Below, piece after piece: positions 45,935 through 58,420 of a stretch of DNA of 64,000 bases (positions are counted from its first letter, which is position 1; every line of letters begins with the position of its first letter). Made by a program: the position numbers and the translations under genes. The notes under the pieces were generated by a model that saw only the letters and a program-made list of their open reading frames with translations, was not told the DNA's origin and searched no databases. Source of the stretch: Manihot esculenta (lineage: Eukaryota > Streptophyta > Magnoliopsida > Malpighiales > Euphorbiaceae); NCBI RefSeq assembly GCF_001659605.2, contig NC_035170.2, positions 14,770,265-14,834,264 on the forward strand, read 5' to 3'.

Positions 45935-47439
45935 TGATCAAGCATAAATTAGCCACATTTTTATTATCTTTTTTTATTGCTTATTTACACATTTTTTAGC
46001 TTAATTTATGGTTTTTATCTTGTTTTTACAGAAAAGGAAGAAATTGGAGAATTGGAGAAAAAGTGCAGAAAGTTGACAGAAAAGTGATCGGGTCAGTGAT
46101 TTGCCTAGTGATTCCCCCAAATCAAGCTGAAGCAGAAACCAGGAGGCAACAGGCAGAAGTGATAAGGTCAGTGATTTGCCCAGGACACTCGAAGACACTG
46201 GCCAAATCACTCGCAGAAGACAGAGAGAACTGACTCGCAGAAACGTGATCGGGTCTGTGATTTGCCCAATCACTTGAAGAAACTGGTCAAATCACCGGGC
46301 AAATCACTTTCACAATAGAAACTGACAGCAAGGCGAGAATTTGGGCAGAAAACAGAAATCCGAATTTTCAGAAGTCCAAATCCAACTCAATCACTATCAA
46401 TACAAATCCAAGAGCCACAAAAAGAACTTCTCATCCAAGGAATTCCAATTGCAATTAAATTCAACATCAAAAGAGGAGTCAAACACCATATCAAAAAGGG
46501 ATTTTGAAACCCTAGATGGATGGAAATCTGCAGCTATAAAAGGAGAGCCCCCAAACCAGCAAAGGCATCCTCCGATCAGCTATTGAGCTTCCTCTTCCCC
46601 TCGCCAGAAACTCTGCAACTCTTCCATTTTCTTTTCTTTTTCATCTCTTGTGTATTTAGTCCACCATGAGTGGCTAATTTCCTTATTTTCTAGTTGAAGT
46701 TGAGAATATTCAGATTTGTGATGAATTGGGAGGTTTAATACTCCATTGTGAACTCTTGTTTGTTTCAATATTTATGCAATCTGATCTTTTCTATAAATAT
46801 TACTTTGCTTTTAGAATCAATAAGGGCCCATTGCTTTTAAATTGCTTAAGTAATATTGTTTGAATGGTTTAGGTCCGTAATTGCTTAGATTGTTCAAATA
46901 CACATTTAATCAGGTTGCATAATCTAAACTTGACCACGCGGTTGGCAAGGATAGAATTGGGTTTCTCTAAGTCTTAATGCAATCAACAGTTGTTCGATGC
47001 TACAATGCCCCAAGGACGTTCCTTGGCAACTTGTTGATTAGTGTTTGATTAGCGAACATTTCCTAATTAAACTAGAACTAAGGAGGAATTTGGTTGTGAG
47101 AAGCGTCTTCCATAACCAAAACTAATTTATTGAAATCAAATAGGAGTCTTTAATAATCAATGATCAATTATGAACAAACTGATTTAGACTCACACTTCAG
47201 CTAGAATCTCTTTCTCATCGAAATTCGTTTTCAATTAAATTATTGTTCTCTTTTGCTTTTAGATTTTAACTCATCAAAACAAACCCCCCTCTTTTACTTA
47301 CTTGTTATTACTTGCCTTAGTCATTATTAGGAAGATACTTGGTGTCAATTCCCTGTGGTTCGACCCTATTGCCACTATTTACAAATTTATTTGTGATTGA
47401 TAATAGGTTATTTTTGACGGCTTCGACAACCGCCTATCA
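45935..47439 (+). repeat. Ath-2 5' LTR (1505 bp)
   Basis: It begins TGATCAAGCATAAATTAGCC and ends ACAACCGCCTATCA. The TATA box is TATAAAA at 46535-46541, followed by AGGAGAGCCC. The palindrome-rich part of U3 covers about 46080-46320. Confidence 0.95.
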
Positions 47440-47444
47440 AAAAT

Positions 47445-47461
47445 TGGCGCCGTTGCCGGGG
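47445..47461 (+). promoter_or_regulatory. Ath-2 primer binding site (tRNA-Asp)
   Basis: TGGCGCCGTTGCCGGGG starts five bases after the LTR. It is a perfect complement to the plant tRNA-Asp 3' end with CCA. Confidence 0.92.
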
Positions 47462-47491
47462 AATTGATTTAGACTAACGTATTTTCCCTTT

Positions 47492-50400
47492 ATGACCAGG
47501 TCTGGCCGTAAAGACACCCTTCTTTACGATCCGGAGATTGAGAAAACCGCCAAGAGCTTAAGGAAGCAAGCAAATTTGAGGAACCAAGCCTCAAAACCAT
47601 CTTCATCAACAACTCCACCTCACAGACCACCTACTGCCCCTGTTGAAGAAATTTCTGCACCAGCAGAAACTTCCATCACCGCACCTACTACTACTGAATT
47701 TGCACCAGAAACTGAACTTCTGGTTATGGCAGAAAATCCAGCAATGGCAGCACCACCTGCTGCACATGTAGAAGCTGAAATTCAAGCTGGAAACGTGCCC
47801 ATTCAAGCACCTCAGCCACGGGAAAGAACTCTCGGAGAGTTAGCTGAACCAGCAGGAGATCAAGCACCCTTATGCATTGAATATCCCCTATTGACAGCAC
47901 CATTCGAGCTAAGGACAGGTCTGATTCATCTCCTTCCTAAATTCAGAGGCCTAGAGAATGAAGATCCTCACAAGCATTTGAAGGCATTCCACGTTGTGTG
48001 CTCAACCATGAGACCCCAAGGCATTCCAGAAGACGATATCAAGCTTAGAGCCTTCCCTTTTTCCCTTGAAGACTATGCCAAAGAATGGCTATTCTACTTG
48101 CCACCCGGATCCATCACATCATGGGCTGATATGGTAAGAGCATTCTTGAGAAAATTCTTTCCAACCTCAAAAGCCATAGGCATCCGTCGAGAAATAAGTG
48201 GCATAAAGCAAAAGCACTCTGAAGGCTTGTATGAGTACTGGGAGAGGTTCAAAAAGTTGTGCACAAGCTGCTCTCGGCATGATATTTCTGACCAATCTCT
48301 CATTGAGTACTTCTGTGGAGGTTTGCTACCCTCAGAGAGAAAATTTATTGACGCAGCCTGTGGAGGAACAATTGAAAAAAAATCACCTTGAGAGATGAGG
48401 GACTTAATTTCCTCCATGGCTGCAGCTTCTCAACAATTTGGAGACCAAGAGCTGCCAACAAGGAATGTAAATGAGGTGAGTAATTCCATTTTATCATCCC
48501 AACTTTCTGAACTCACCAATGCTGTCCGTAGCCTTGTTATGAGTCAAACCCAACAAGTCCAGCAGATTCAGCAGCCCAAGACATGTGGAATATGTGCCAA
48601 CAACCACCCAACTGATCTATGTCCTTCCCTTCAAGAGGAGGACCAGCAAGTCAATGCTGTTGGAGGCTTCAATGGGCAAAGAAGGTATGATCCTTATGCA
48701 AATACTTATAATCCAGGTTGGAGGGACCATCCGAATTTCAGTTATGCAAGGGGAAACCAATACCCAAACTATCAGCAAAGGAACCAAGCTCAAGCTGCAC
48801 CTCAGAACTCCAATGAATCTCTTGAAGAGATTGTGAAGAATTTAGCAAGTACTGTGCAAAATCTTGAGAAACAAGTGAGCCAAATGGCCACTTCAATGAG
48901 CAAATATGAATCTCAAGGGAAGCTACCCTCCCAAACTGAGATAAATCCAAGACAAAATGTTAGTGCCATCACATTGAGGAGTGGAAAAGAGTTGCAAGAC
49001 AATAGGGCTGAAAAATTGCAAAAACAGGGCATGGAAGAAATTCTGCCAGAAAGTGATCAGGGCAGTGATTTGCCCAATTCACTAGTAGAAACTGACCCGA
49101 TCGCTGGTCAAACTGAGCTGTCCAGCAGTGATCTGCCCAAACCACCAGAGAAGGCAGAATCCAGTCAAAGGCAGAAACAGCAACCAGCAGAGAAATTCAA
49201 GGTACCTCCTCCCTTCCCAAAAAGATTTGCAAGGTCCCAAAAGGAGAAAGAAGAAAAAGAGATACTTGAGACACTCCGCAAGGTGGAAATCAACATTCCC
49301 CTACTTGATGCTGTGAAGCAAATTCCAAGGTATGCCAAGTTTCTCAAAGAGCTATGCACCAACCAGAGAAAACTTGCTGAACATAAAAAGGTAAGTGTGG
49401 GGGAGTGTGTCTCAGCTGTCATTCAAAGAAAACTTCCCACCAAATGCAAGGATAGAGGAATGTTCGCGGTTTCATGCAAGATAGGCAATGTGGGAATAAA
49501 GAAGGCCATGTGTGACCTTGGAGCTTCAATAAATGTCATGCATCTTTCCATTTTTAACTTGTTAAATGCAGGTACACTCAAGGGCACCAGCATTATGATC
49601 CAATTGGCTGATCGATCTGTTGTCTACCCCAAGGGAGTGCTAGAAGATGTGTTGGTGCAAGTGGACCAATTAGTCTTTCCAGCAGATTTTTATGTTATTG
49701 ACATGGAGGAAGACAAGAGCAACACCACCTCTGATATCCTACTTGGAAGACCATTCTTAAGTATAGTAAGAACTAAAATTGATGTGCATGATGGCACATT
49801 GACCATGGAGTTTGAAGGGGAAGTTATCAAATTTAATGTTTATGATGCCATGAAATTCCCCAATGATGTTTCTCCTGTTTATGGCCTTGATGTTATTGAT
49901 GATTTAAGTCAAGAATTTTTTGATTTTGATCAAGAAAATTTACTTTATGATGGTCTTTGCAGGAAAGGGGAAGTGGACAGCAACATCACTGAAGCAGAAA
50001 AAACAGCAGACTGCTGTAACTTGCTGGATGTGGGTGATTTGCCCAGACCACCAGATAATCTGCTCAAATCACAGACCAAATCACTGGAGCAGACAGACTT
50101 GACAGAGAGTGATTTGCCCAGATCACCAGATAATCTGCCCAAATCACAGCCCAAATCAGACAGCAAACAGCAAAAATCAGCACAGACAGTAACTGCACCA
50201 GAACTAAAACCATTGCCAAGCCACCTCAAATATGCCTACTTGGGAGCTGGAAATTCACTTCCAGTCATTATTTCTAATCAGCTCAGCCAAGAAGAAGAGG
50301 AAAAGCTCCTTGATGTGTTAAAGAAGCACAAAAAAGCAATTGGGTGGACCTTGGAGGACATAAAAGGCACCTCAAGACCATTCGGTGGAGGCTCATCTCA

Positions 50401-50566
50401 CCAGAATCAGAGTCAGGATGCAGCACATGAAGCTATTGACATACGGAGTCCACAAACAAGCAAGGTTTTCAAGGTTAATGGGCATCGTTTGAAGAGATTC
50501 TATGAAGGTTTTACTGTCCATGTTGTGGAGGAGGTTCCCTTGGATCCCCCTTCCCAAGACTGCTGA
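47492..50566 (+). pseudogene. gag-pro: Ath-2 gag-protease fused in frame to the integrase C-terminus (one stop)
   Basis: A single frame of 1024 codons is broken only by TGA at 48389-48391; Ath-3 has CGA there. The N-terminus is MTRSGRKDTLLYDPEIEKTA. The retrotransposon gag domain covers about 47950-48360 (KAFHVVCSTM, AKEWLFYLPPGSI). A CCHC knuckle, CGICANNHPTDLC, lies at about 48581-48619. DLP-type linker repeats occur at about 49060-49150 and 50030-50150. Protease DLGASINVM is at about 49513-49540. After DIKGTS (near 50370) about 60 bp of unassigned sequence lead into [10 protein letters not shown], which is the last 45 residues of integrase. This is a large in-frame deletion. The last part is identical in kind to the end of the Ath-1 integrase frame. 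Confidence 0.92.
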
Positions 50567-51067
50567 GCAAGACACTGAAGTCCAGCCCAAGACAGAAAAC
50601 AGGGCGCTACTGGGAGGCAGCCCAGATGTAGTGATTTGCCCAGTGATTTGCCCACTGCTTGCCCAAATCGCCGGGCAAATCGACTGAATATACCATAGTC
50701 ACAAGTGATCGGGGCAGTGATTTGCCCAATTGCCCAGATAATTTGACCAAGATCACCGGTCCAATCGCAAAATCAAGCACATCATCAGAAAAGGGCGTGA
50801 ACAGTACCAGCCTAGCAACTGCAAAGGAGAAGTGGTCTGGCCAAGTGATTTGCCCACTGCTTATCCAAATCACTGGTCAAATCACCCTGTCAAGAATCCA
50901 GAGGGCCAGCATTAAAAGATCAGGGCAGTTCACATACCCAAATCACTTTAAGTAGTTCTTTTCTTTTACTCTTTTACTTTTTACGCTATCTACTGTTTTT
51001 ATCTCTTCTTCTTCAAGATTTCTCCTCTCCGACCCACCACTCACCCACCGGCAAACTCAAGACCACG
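50567..51067 (+). other. Ath-2 spacer after the fused ORF, palindrome-rich
   Basis: No gene is seen. It contains GGGCGCTACTGGGAGGCAGC at about 50603, the conserved post-integrase motif, and a dense set of GTGATTTGCCCA/GGGCAAATC modules between 50625 and 50960. Confidence 0.8.
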
Positions 51068-51399
51068 ATGGTAAGAATTAAGATGAAGGCCACCGGCGGA
51101 CCGTTCATGTGGAAGAAACTAGGGCTGCCGAGACCCATCCCCTCCGACAGTGATGACGAAGCGCGGGACACCCCTCCGCAGCAGCCCCTGCAGATGGGAC
51201 AACACAGGAAACAGGGCAAGAACCAGCAAATACACTTCCAGCAGCCCCCCAGCAGGATGCTCCTCAGCCACCTGAAGACGAAGCCCCCAACCAGACAGTA
51301 GAGGCTCGTCTCAGTAGGATTGAGGACCGAATGCAAAGGATGGAGCACTTGTTGGACCTGCTGGTGGACCATTTTCTGCCCCAGCACCGTGACAGATAG
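51068..51399 (+). pseudogene. Ath-2 ATHILA ORF-1-like gene, deleted to its two ends
   Basis: It begins MVRIKMKA and GPFMWKKLGL like the Ath-1 gene. After about 40 residues the central globular domain is missing. The C-terminal coiled-coil-like end (VEARLSRIEDRMQ, HFLPQHRDR) follows in a different frame and stops at 51397-51399. The internal deletion also shifted the frame. Confidence 0.9.
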
Positions 51400-52166
51400 C
51401 GATCTGCCCAGTGATTTGCCCAGTGCTTGCCCAAGTCACTGGTCAAATCACCCACAGGCCAGGAAGTCCCTTTCCCTTTTCTCCTTCATTTCTCTATATA
51501 TATATTCAAACATTGAGGACAATATTTGGGATAGGTGTGGGGGTACTGGAGAGTATTTATTCACTGATCACACCATCTTTTGATTTCTTTTTTTTTTTCT
51601 ATTTTGTTTCTTATTGTTTCTTTTTGTTTCTTTTTGCATTATTCTTACCCCTTTTTTGCACACACCAGAATTTTTCACACTTTTTACACACACACACAGA
51701 GTACACAATCGCGTAAAAAGGTCAGTAACTTTTTCAAGCAAATAAGTTTCGATGGTCTAGACTATGAACAGAGCTAGTAGCCACTTGAACAAGTGACTAA
51801 CTGAGTAACCGGGGGTGTATCACTCATGTACACAATCGCGTAAAAAGGTTAGTGACTTTTTCAGGCAAGGATAAGAATAAGTGCTGCTGAAAATAAAAAT
51901 ATAAATTAAATAAAAAGGAGAAAGAGAGAAGGTGGCAAGTCACTCCTAGGGGTTACATTAAACCTAACATAAAAGAATAAGCATGATTGAATCAAAAACC
52001 TTTCCCTTGACCATGGTAGGTGAAAGGAAACAAGGAAAGGAGAGGATGACCTTAGTGCATGTACTCTATACTGTGATAGTTCATATTAGGAGTCTAGGGG
52101 GGGCTGATTAAGTGGTGCTTAGGCTCTAAGGAAAAAGGGGGCTTGATTGGCTAAGTTATTTGTTGC
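51400..52166 (+). other. Ath-2 3' untranslated region with internal PPT-like cassette
   Basis: No gene is seen. TTGAGGACAA, spacer, AGGTGTGGGGGTA lies at 51513-51545. A T-rich stretch covers about 51580-51660. The conserved block (ACTATGAACAGAGC, GTGACTAACTGAGTAACCGG) lies at about 51720-51850. Confidence 0.8.
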
Positions 52167-52201
52167 TTGAGGACAAGCAAAAAGCTAGGTGTGGGGGTAT
52201 T
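52167..52201 (+). promoter_or_regulatory. Ath-2 polypurine tract cassette
   Basis: TTGAGGACAA, spacer, AGGTGTGGGGGTATT directly precedes the 3' LTR at 52202. Confidence 0.88.
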
Positions 52202-53709
52202 TGATCAAGCATAAATTAGCCACATTTTTATTATCTTTTTTATTGCTTATTTACACATTTTTTAGCTTAATTTATGGTTTTTATCTTGTTTTTACAGAAA
52301 AGGAAGAAATTGGAGAATTGGAGAAAAAGTGCAGAAAGTTGACAGAAAAGTGATCGGGTCAGTGATTTGCCCAGTGATTCGCCCAAATCAAGCTGAAGCA
52401 GAAACCAGGAGGCAACAGGCAGAAGTGATAAGGTCAGTGATTTGCCCAGGACACTCGAAGACACTGGCCAAATCACTCGCAGAAGACAGAGAGAACTGAC
52501 TCGCAGAAACGTGATCGGGTCTGTGATTTGTCCAATCACTTGAAGAAACTGGTCAAATCACCGGGCAAATCACTTTCACAACAGAAACTGACAGCAGAGC
52601 GGGAATTTGGGCAGAAAACAGAAATCCGAATTTTCAGAAGTCCAAATCCAACTCAATCACTATCAATACAAATCCAAGAGCCACGAAAAGAACTTCTCAT
52701 CCAAGGAATTCCAATTGCAATTAAATTCAACATCAAAAGAGGAGTCAAACACCAAATCAAAAAGGGATTTTGAAACCCTAGATGGATGGAAATCTGCAGC
52801 TATAAAAGGAGAGCCCCCAAACCAGCAAAGGCATCCTCCGATCAGCTATTGAGCTTCCTCTTCCCCTCGCCAGAAACTCTGCAACTCTTCCATTTTCTTT
52901 TCTTTTTCATCTCTTGTGTATTTAGTCCACCATGAGTGGCTAATTTCCTTATTTTCTAGTTGAAGTTGAGAATATTCAGATTTGTGATGAATTGGGAGGT
53001 TTAATACTCCATTGTGAACTCTTGTTTGTTTCAATATTTATGCAATCTGATCTTTTCTATAAATATTACTTTGCTTTTAGAATCAATAAGGGTCCATTGC
53101 TTTTAAATTGCTTAAGTAATATTGTTTGAATGGTTTAGGTCCGTAATTGCTTAGATTGTTCAAATACACATTTAATCAGGTTGCATAATCTAAACTTGAC
53201 CACGTGGTTGGCAAGGATAGAAATGGGTTTCTCTAAGTCTTAATGCAATCAACAGTTGTTCGATGCTACAATGCCCCAAGGACGTTCCTTGGCAACTTGT
53301 TGATTAGTGTTTGATTAGCGAACGTTTCCTAATTAAAATAGAACTAAGGAGGAATTTGGTTGTGAGAAGCGTCTTCCATAACCAAAACTAATTTATTGAA
53401 ATCAAATAGGAGTCTTTAATAATCAATGATCAATTATGAACAAACTGATTTAGACTCACACTTCAGCTAGAATCTCTTTCTCATCGAAATTCGTTTTCAA
53501 TTAAATTATTGTTCTCTTTTGCTTTTAGATTTTAACTCATCAAAACAAACCCCCCTCTTTTACTTACTTGTTATTACTTGCCTTAGTCATTATTAGGAAG
53601 ATACTTGGTGTCAATTCCCTGTGGTTCGTTCGACCCTATTGCCACTATTTACAAATTTATTTGTGATTGATAATAGGTTATTTTTGACGGCTTCGACAAC
53701 CGCCTATCA
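52202..53709 (+). repeat. Ath-2 3' LTR (1508 bp)
   Basis: It has the same ends as the 5' LTR. The TATA box is TATAAAA at 52801-52807. It carries a GTTCGTTCGACC 4-bp expansion near 53626 that the 5' LTR lacks. Confidence 0.95.
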
Positions 53710-56700
53710 ATAATATACTCATACATTATAAACAAAATTGTTATTCATTAGTAGTCATTTATTCAAATATTCAATAAAAATAAATGACAATACCTTGCTT
53801 ATCCCAAAATATTATACTTATACATTATAAACAAATTTGTTATCTATTAGAAATCATTTATTTAAATGTTCAATTAAAATAATACTTTAATTGTTGACTT
53901 TAATTAGTTTAAAGTAGAAGACATTAAAAAAGAAACGATGAGGCGCAAAATAAACGACATATTATACTTAAACATTATAAACAAAATTGTTATTTATTAG
54001 TAATCATTTATTCAAATATTCAATTAAAATAAAAGTTTAATTGTTTACCTTAATTAGTTTAAAGCCAAGAACATCAAAAAAAGAAGCAATGGGCACAAAA
54101 TAAATGATAGTGCCTGAACATTAAAAAGGAAATGATAGACACAAAATAAATAACAGTGCCTTTCTTACCCCAAAATATTATACTTATATATTATAAACAA
54201 ACTTTTTATCTATTGGTAATTATTTATTCAAATGTTCAATGAAAATAAAACTTAAATTGTTTACTTTAATTATTTTAAAGTCAAGAACATTAAAAAAGAA
54301 ACGATGGAGCGCAAAATAAACAACAGTACCTTTCTAACGCCAAAATATTATACTCATACATTATAAAAAAAATATAATAATTATTAGTAATTATTTATTC
54401 AAATATTTAATTAAAATAAAACTTGTTTAATTAGTTTAATGTTAAGAACATTAAAAAAGAAACGATTGGGCGCAAAATAAACGATAATGCCTTTCTTACC
54501 CCAAAATATTATATTCATACATTATAAACAAAATTGTTATTCATTAGTAATCATTTATTCAAATATTCAATTAAAATAAAATTTTAATTGTTCACTTTAA
54601 TTAGTTTAAAGTCAAGAACATTAGAAAAAGAAACAATAGGGCGCAAAATAAACAATAGTGCCTAAACATTAAAAAAGAAATGATTGGCGCAAATAAATAA
54701 CAATACCTTTCGTACCCCAAAATATTATAGAAAAACATAATAAACAAACTTGTTATTTATTGGAAATCATTTATTCAAATGTTCAATTAAAATAAAACGT
54801 TAATTGTTCACTTTAATTAGTTTAAAATCAGGAACATTAAAAAAGAAACGACTAGGCGCAAAATAAACGACAGTGCCTTTCTTACCCCAAAATAATATAC
54901 TCATACATTATAAACCAAATTGTTATTCATTAGTAGTCATTTATTCAAATATTCAATTAAAATAAATGACAGTGCCTTGCTTATCCCAAAATATTATATT
55001 TATATATTATAAACAAACTTGTTATCTATTAGAAATCATTTATTTAAATGTACAATTAAAATAAAACTTTAAATGTTGACTTTAATTAGTTTAAATTCAA
55101 AAACATTAAAAAAGAAACAATGAGGCAAAAATAAACGACATATTATACTAAAAAATTATGAACAAAATTGTTATTATTTAGTAATCATTTATTCAAATAT
55201 TCAATTAAAATAAAAGTTTAATTGTTTACATTAATTTGTTTAAAGCCAAGAACATCAAAAAAAAAGAAACAATAGGCACAAAATAAATGACAGTGCCTGA
55301 ACATTAAAAAAGAAATGATAGAAGCAAAATAAATAACAGTGCCTTTCTTACCACAAAATATTATACTTATACATTATAAACAAACTTATTATCTATTGGT
55401 AATCATTTATTCAAATGTTTAATGAAAATAAAACTTAAATTGTTTACTTTAATTAGTTTAAAGTCAAGAACATTAAAAAAGAAACGATGGGGCGCAAAAT
55501 ACACAACAATTACTTTCTTACCCAAAAATATTATACTCATACATTATAAAAAAAATATAATAATTATTAGTAATTACTTATTCAAATATTAATTAAAATA
55601 AAACTTGTTTAATTACTTTAAAGTTAAGAACATTAAAAAAGAAACGATTGGTGGCAAAATAAACGATAGTGCCTTTCTTACCCCAAAATACTATACTCAT
55701 ACATTATAAACAAAATTGTTATTCACTAGTAATCATTTATTCAAATATTCAATTAAAATAAAACTTTAATTGTTCACTTTAATTAGTTTAAAGTCAAGAA
55801 CATTAAAAAAAGAAACAATAGGGCGCGAAATAAACGACAGTGCCTAGACATTAAAAAAGAAATGATGGGCGTAAAATAAATAACAATGCCTTTCTTACCC
55901 AAAAATATTATACATATACATAATAAACAAACTTGTTATCTATTGGTAATCATTTATTCAAATGTTCAGTTAAAATAAAATTTTAATTGTTCAATTTAAT
56001 TAGTTTAAAATCAGGAACATTAAAAAAGAAACGATTAGGCGCAAAATAAACGACAGTGCCTTACTTACCCCAAAATAATATACTCATACATTATAAACAA
56101 AATTGTTATTCATTAGTAGTCATTTATTCAAATATTCAATAAAAATATATGACAATGCCTTGCTTATCCCAAAATATCATACTTATACATTATAAACAAA
56201 CTTGTTATCTATTAGAAATCATTTATTTAAATGTTCAATTAAAATAATACTTTAATTGTTGACTTTAATTAGTTTAAAGTAAAAGACATTAAAAAAGAAA
56301 CGATGAGGCGCAAAATAAACGACATATTATACTCAAACATTATAAACAAAATTGTTATTCATTAGTAATCATTTATTCAAATATTCAATTAAAATAAAAG
56401 TTTAATTGTTTACCTTAATTAGTTTAAAGTCAAGAACATCAAAAAAAGAAGCAATGGGCACAAACTAAATGATAGTGCCTGAACATTCAAAAGGAAATGA
56501 TAGACACAAAATAAATAACAGTGTTTTTCTTACCCCAAAATATTATACTTATATATTATAAACAAATTTTTTATCTATTGGTAATCATTTATTCAAATGT
56601 TCAATGAAAATAAAACTTAAATTGTTTACCTTAATTAGTTTAAAGTCAAGAACATTAAAAAAGAAACGATGGGGCGCAAAATAAACAACAGTACCTTTCT

Positions 56701-58420
56701 AACGCCAAAATATTATACTCATACATTATAAAAAAATATAATAATTATTAGTAATTATTTATTCAAATATTTAATTAAAATAAAACTTGTTTAATTAGTT
56801 TAATGTTAAGAACATTAAAAAAGAAACGATTGGGCGTAAAATAAACGATAGTGCTTTTCTTACCTCAAAATATTATACTCATACATTATAAAAAAAATTA
56901 TTATTAATTAGTAATCATTTATTCAAATATTCAATTAAAATAAAATTTTAATTGTTCACTTTAATTAGTTTAAAGTGAAGTACATTAGAAAAATAAATAA
57001 TAGGGCGCAAAATAAACAACAGTGCCTAAACATTAAAAAAGAAATGATGGGCGCAAATAAATAACAATGCCTTTCTTACCCCAAAATATTATACAAAAAC
57101 ATAATAAACAAACCTGTTATTTATTGGTAATTATTTATTCAAATGTTCAATTAAAATAAAAGTTTAATTGTTAACTTTAATTAGTTTAAAATCAGGAACA
57201 TTAAAAAATAAAAACGATTAGGTGCAAAATAAACGACAGTGCCTTTCTTAGCCCAAAATAATATACTTATACATTATAAACTAAATTGTTATTCATAAGT
57301 AATCATTTATTCAAATATTCAATTAAAATAAATGACAGTACCTTGCTTATCCCAAAATATTATACTTATATATATTATAAACAAACTTATTATCTATTAG
57401 AAATCATTTATTTAAATGTTCAATTAAAATAAAATTTTAATTGTTGACTTTAATTAGTTTAAAGTTAAAAACATTAAAAAAGAAACGATGAGGCGTAAAA
57501 TAAACGACATATTATACTCAAACATTATAAACAAAATTGTTATTATTTAGTAATCATTTATTCAATTATTCAATTAAAATAAAAGTTTAATTGTTTACTT
57601 TACTTAGTTTAAAGCAAATAACATCAAAAGAAGAAACAATAGGCACAAAATAAATGAAAGTGCCTCAACATTATAAAAGAAATGATAGACGCAAAATAAA
57701 TAACAGTGCCTTTCTTACCACAAAATATTATACTTATACATTATAAAAAAACTTATTATCAATTGGTAATCATTTATTCAAATGTTCAATGAAAATAAAA
57801 CTTAACTTTAATTAGTTTAAAGTCAAGAACATTAAAAAATAAACGATGGGACACAAAATAAACAATAGTGCCTTTCTTACCCAAAAATATTATACTTATA
57901 CATTATTAAAAAAATATAATAATTATTAGTAATTATTTATTCAAATATTTAATTAAAATAAAACTTGTTTAATTACTTTAACGTTAAGAACAATAAAAAA
58001 GAAACGGTTGGGCGCAAAATAAACGATAGTGCATTTCTTACCCCAAAATATTACACTCATACATTATAAACAAAATTATTATTCATTAGTAATCATTTAT
58101 TCAAATATTCAATTAAAATAAAACTTTAATAGTTCACTTTAATTAGTTTAATGTCAAGAACATTAAAAAAAGAAACAATAGGGCGCAAAATAAACGATAA
58201 TTCCTAGACATTAAAAAAGAAATGATGGGCGCAAAATAAATAACAATGCCTTTCTTACCCAAAAATATTATACATATACATAATAAACAAACTTGTTATC
58301 TATTGGTAATCATTTATTCAAATGTTCAATTAAAATAAAACTTTAATTGTTCAATTTAATTAGTTTAAAATCAGCAACTTTAAAAAAGAAAGGATTAGGC
58401 GCAAAATAAACGACAGTGCC
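53710..58420. repeat. Satellite, right array, main segment (~1183-bp higher-order period)
   Basis: The marker GATGAGGC (or AATGAGGC) followed by AACGACATATTATAC lies at 53937, 55119, 56302 and 57487, giving periods of 1182, 1183 and 1185 bp. The core is the same as in the left array, but unit length and monomer variants differ. Stub-like short monomers (CCTAAACATTAAAAAAGAAA and CCTGAACATTAAAA types) are also present. Confidence 0.95.

Larger units (their letters stand above)
45935..53709 (+). mobile_element. Ath-2: internally deleted Athila element with both LTRs
   Basis: LTRs lie at 45935-47439 and 52202-53709. The target duplication ATAAT is at 45930-45934 and 53710-53714, and the satellite rejoins in phase across it. 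Primer site, gag, protease and polypurine tract are present. Reverse transcriptase, RNase H and most of integrase are deleted, and so is most of the ORF-1 gene. The LTRs differ by about 15 changes by eye, including a 4-bp GTTC duplication in the 3' copy near 53626. It is therefore young but non-autonomous. Confidence 0.95.

Noticed and set aside
51013..51387. Minus-strand frame of 124 codons opposite the Ath-2 ORF-1 remnant
   Set aside because: It is the antisense shadow of the remnant; the plus strand has the family protein ends.
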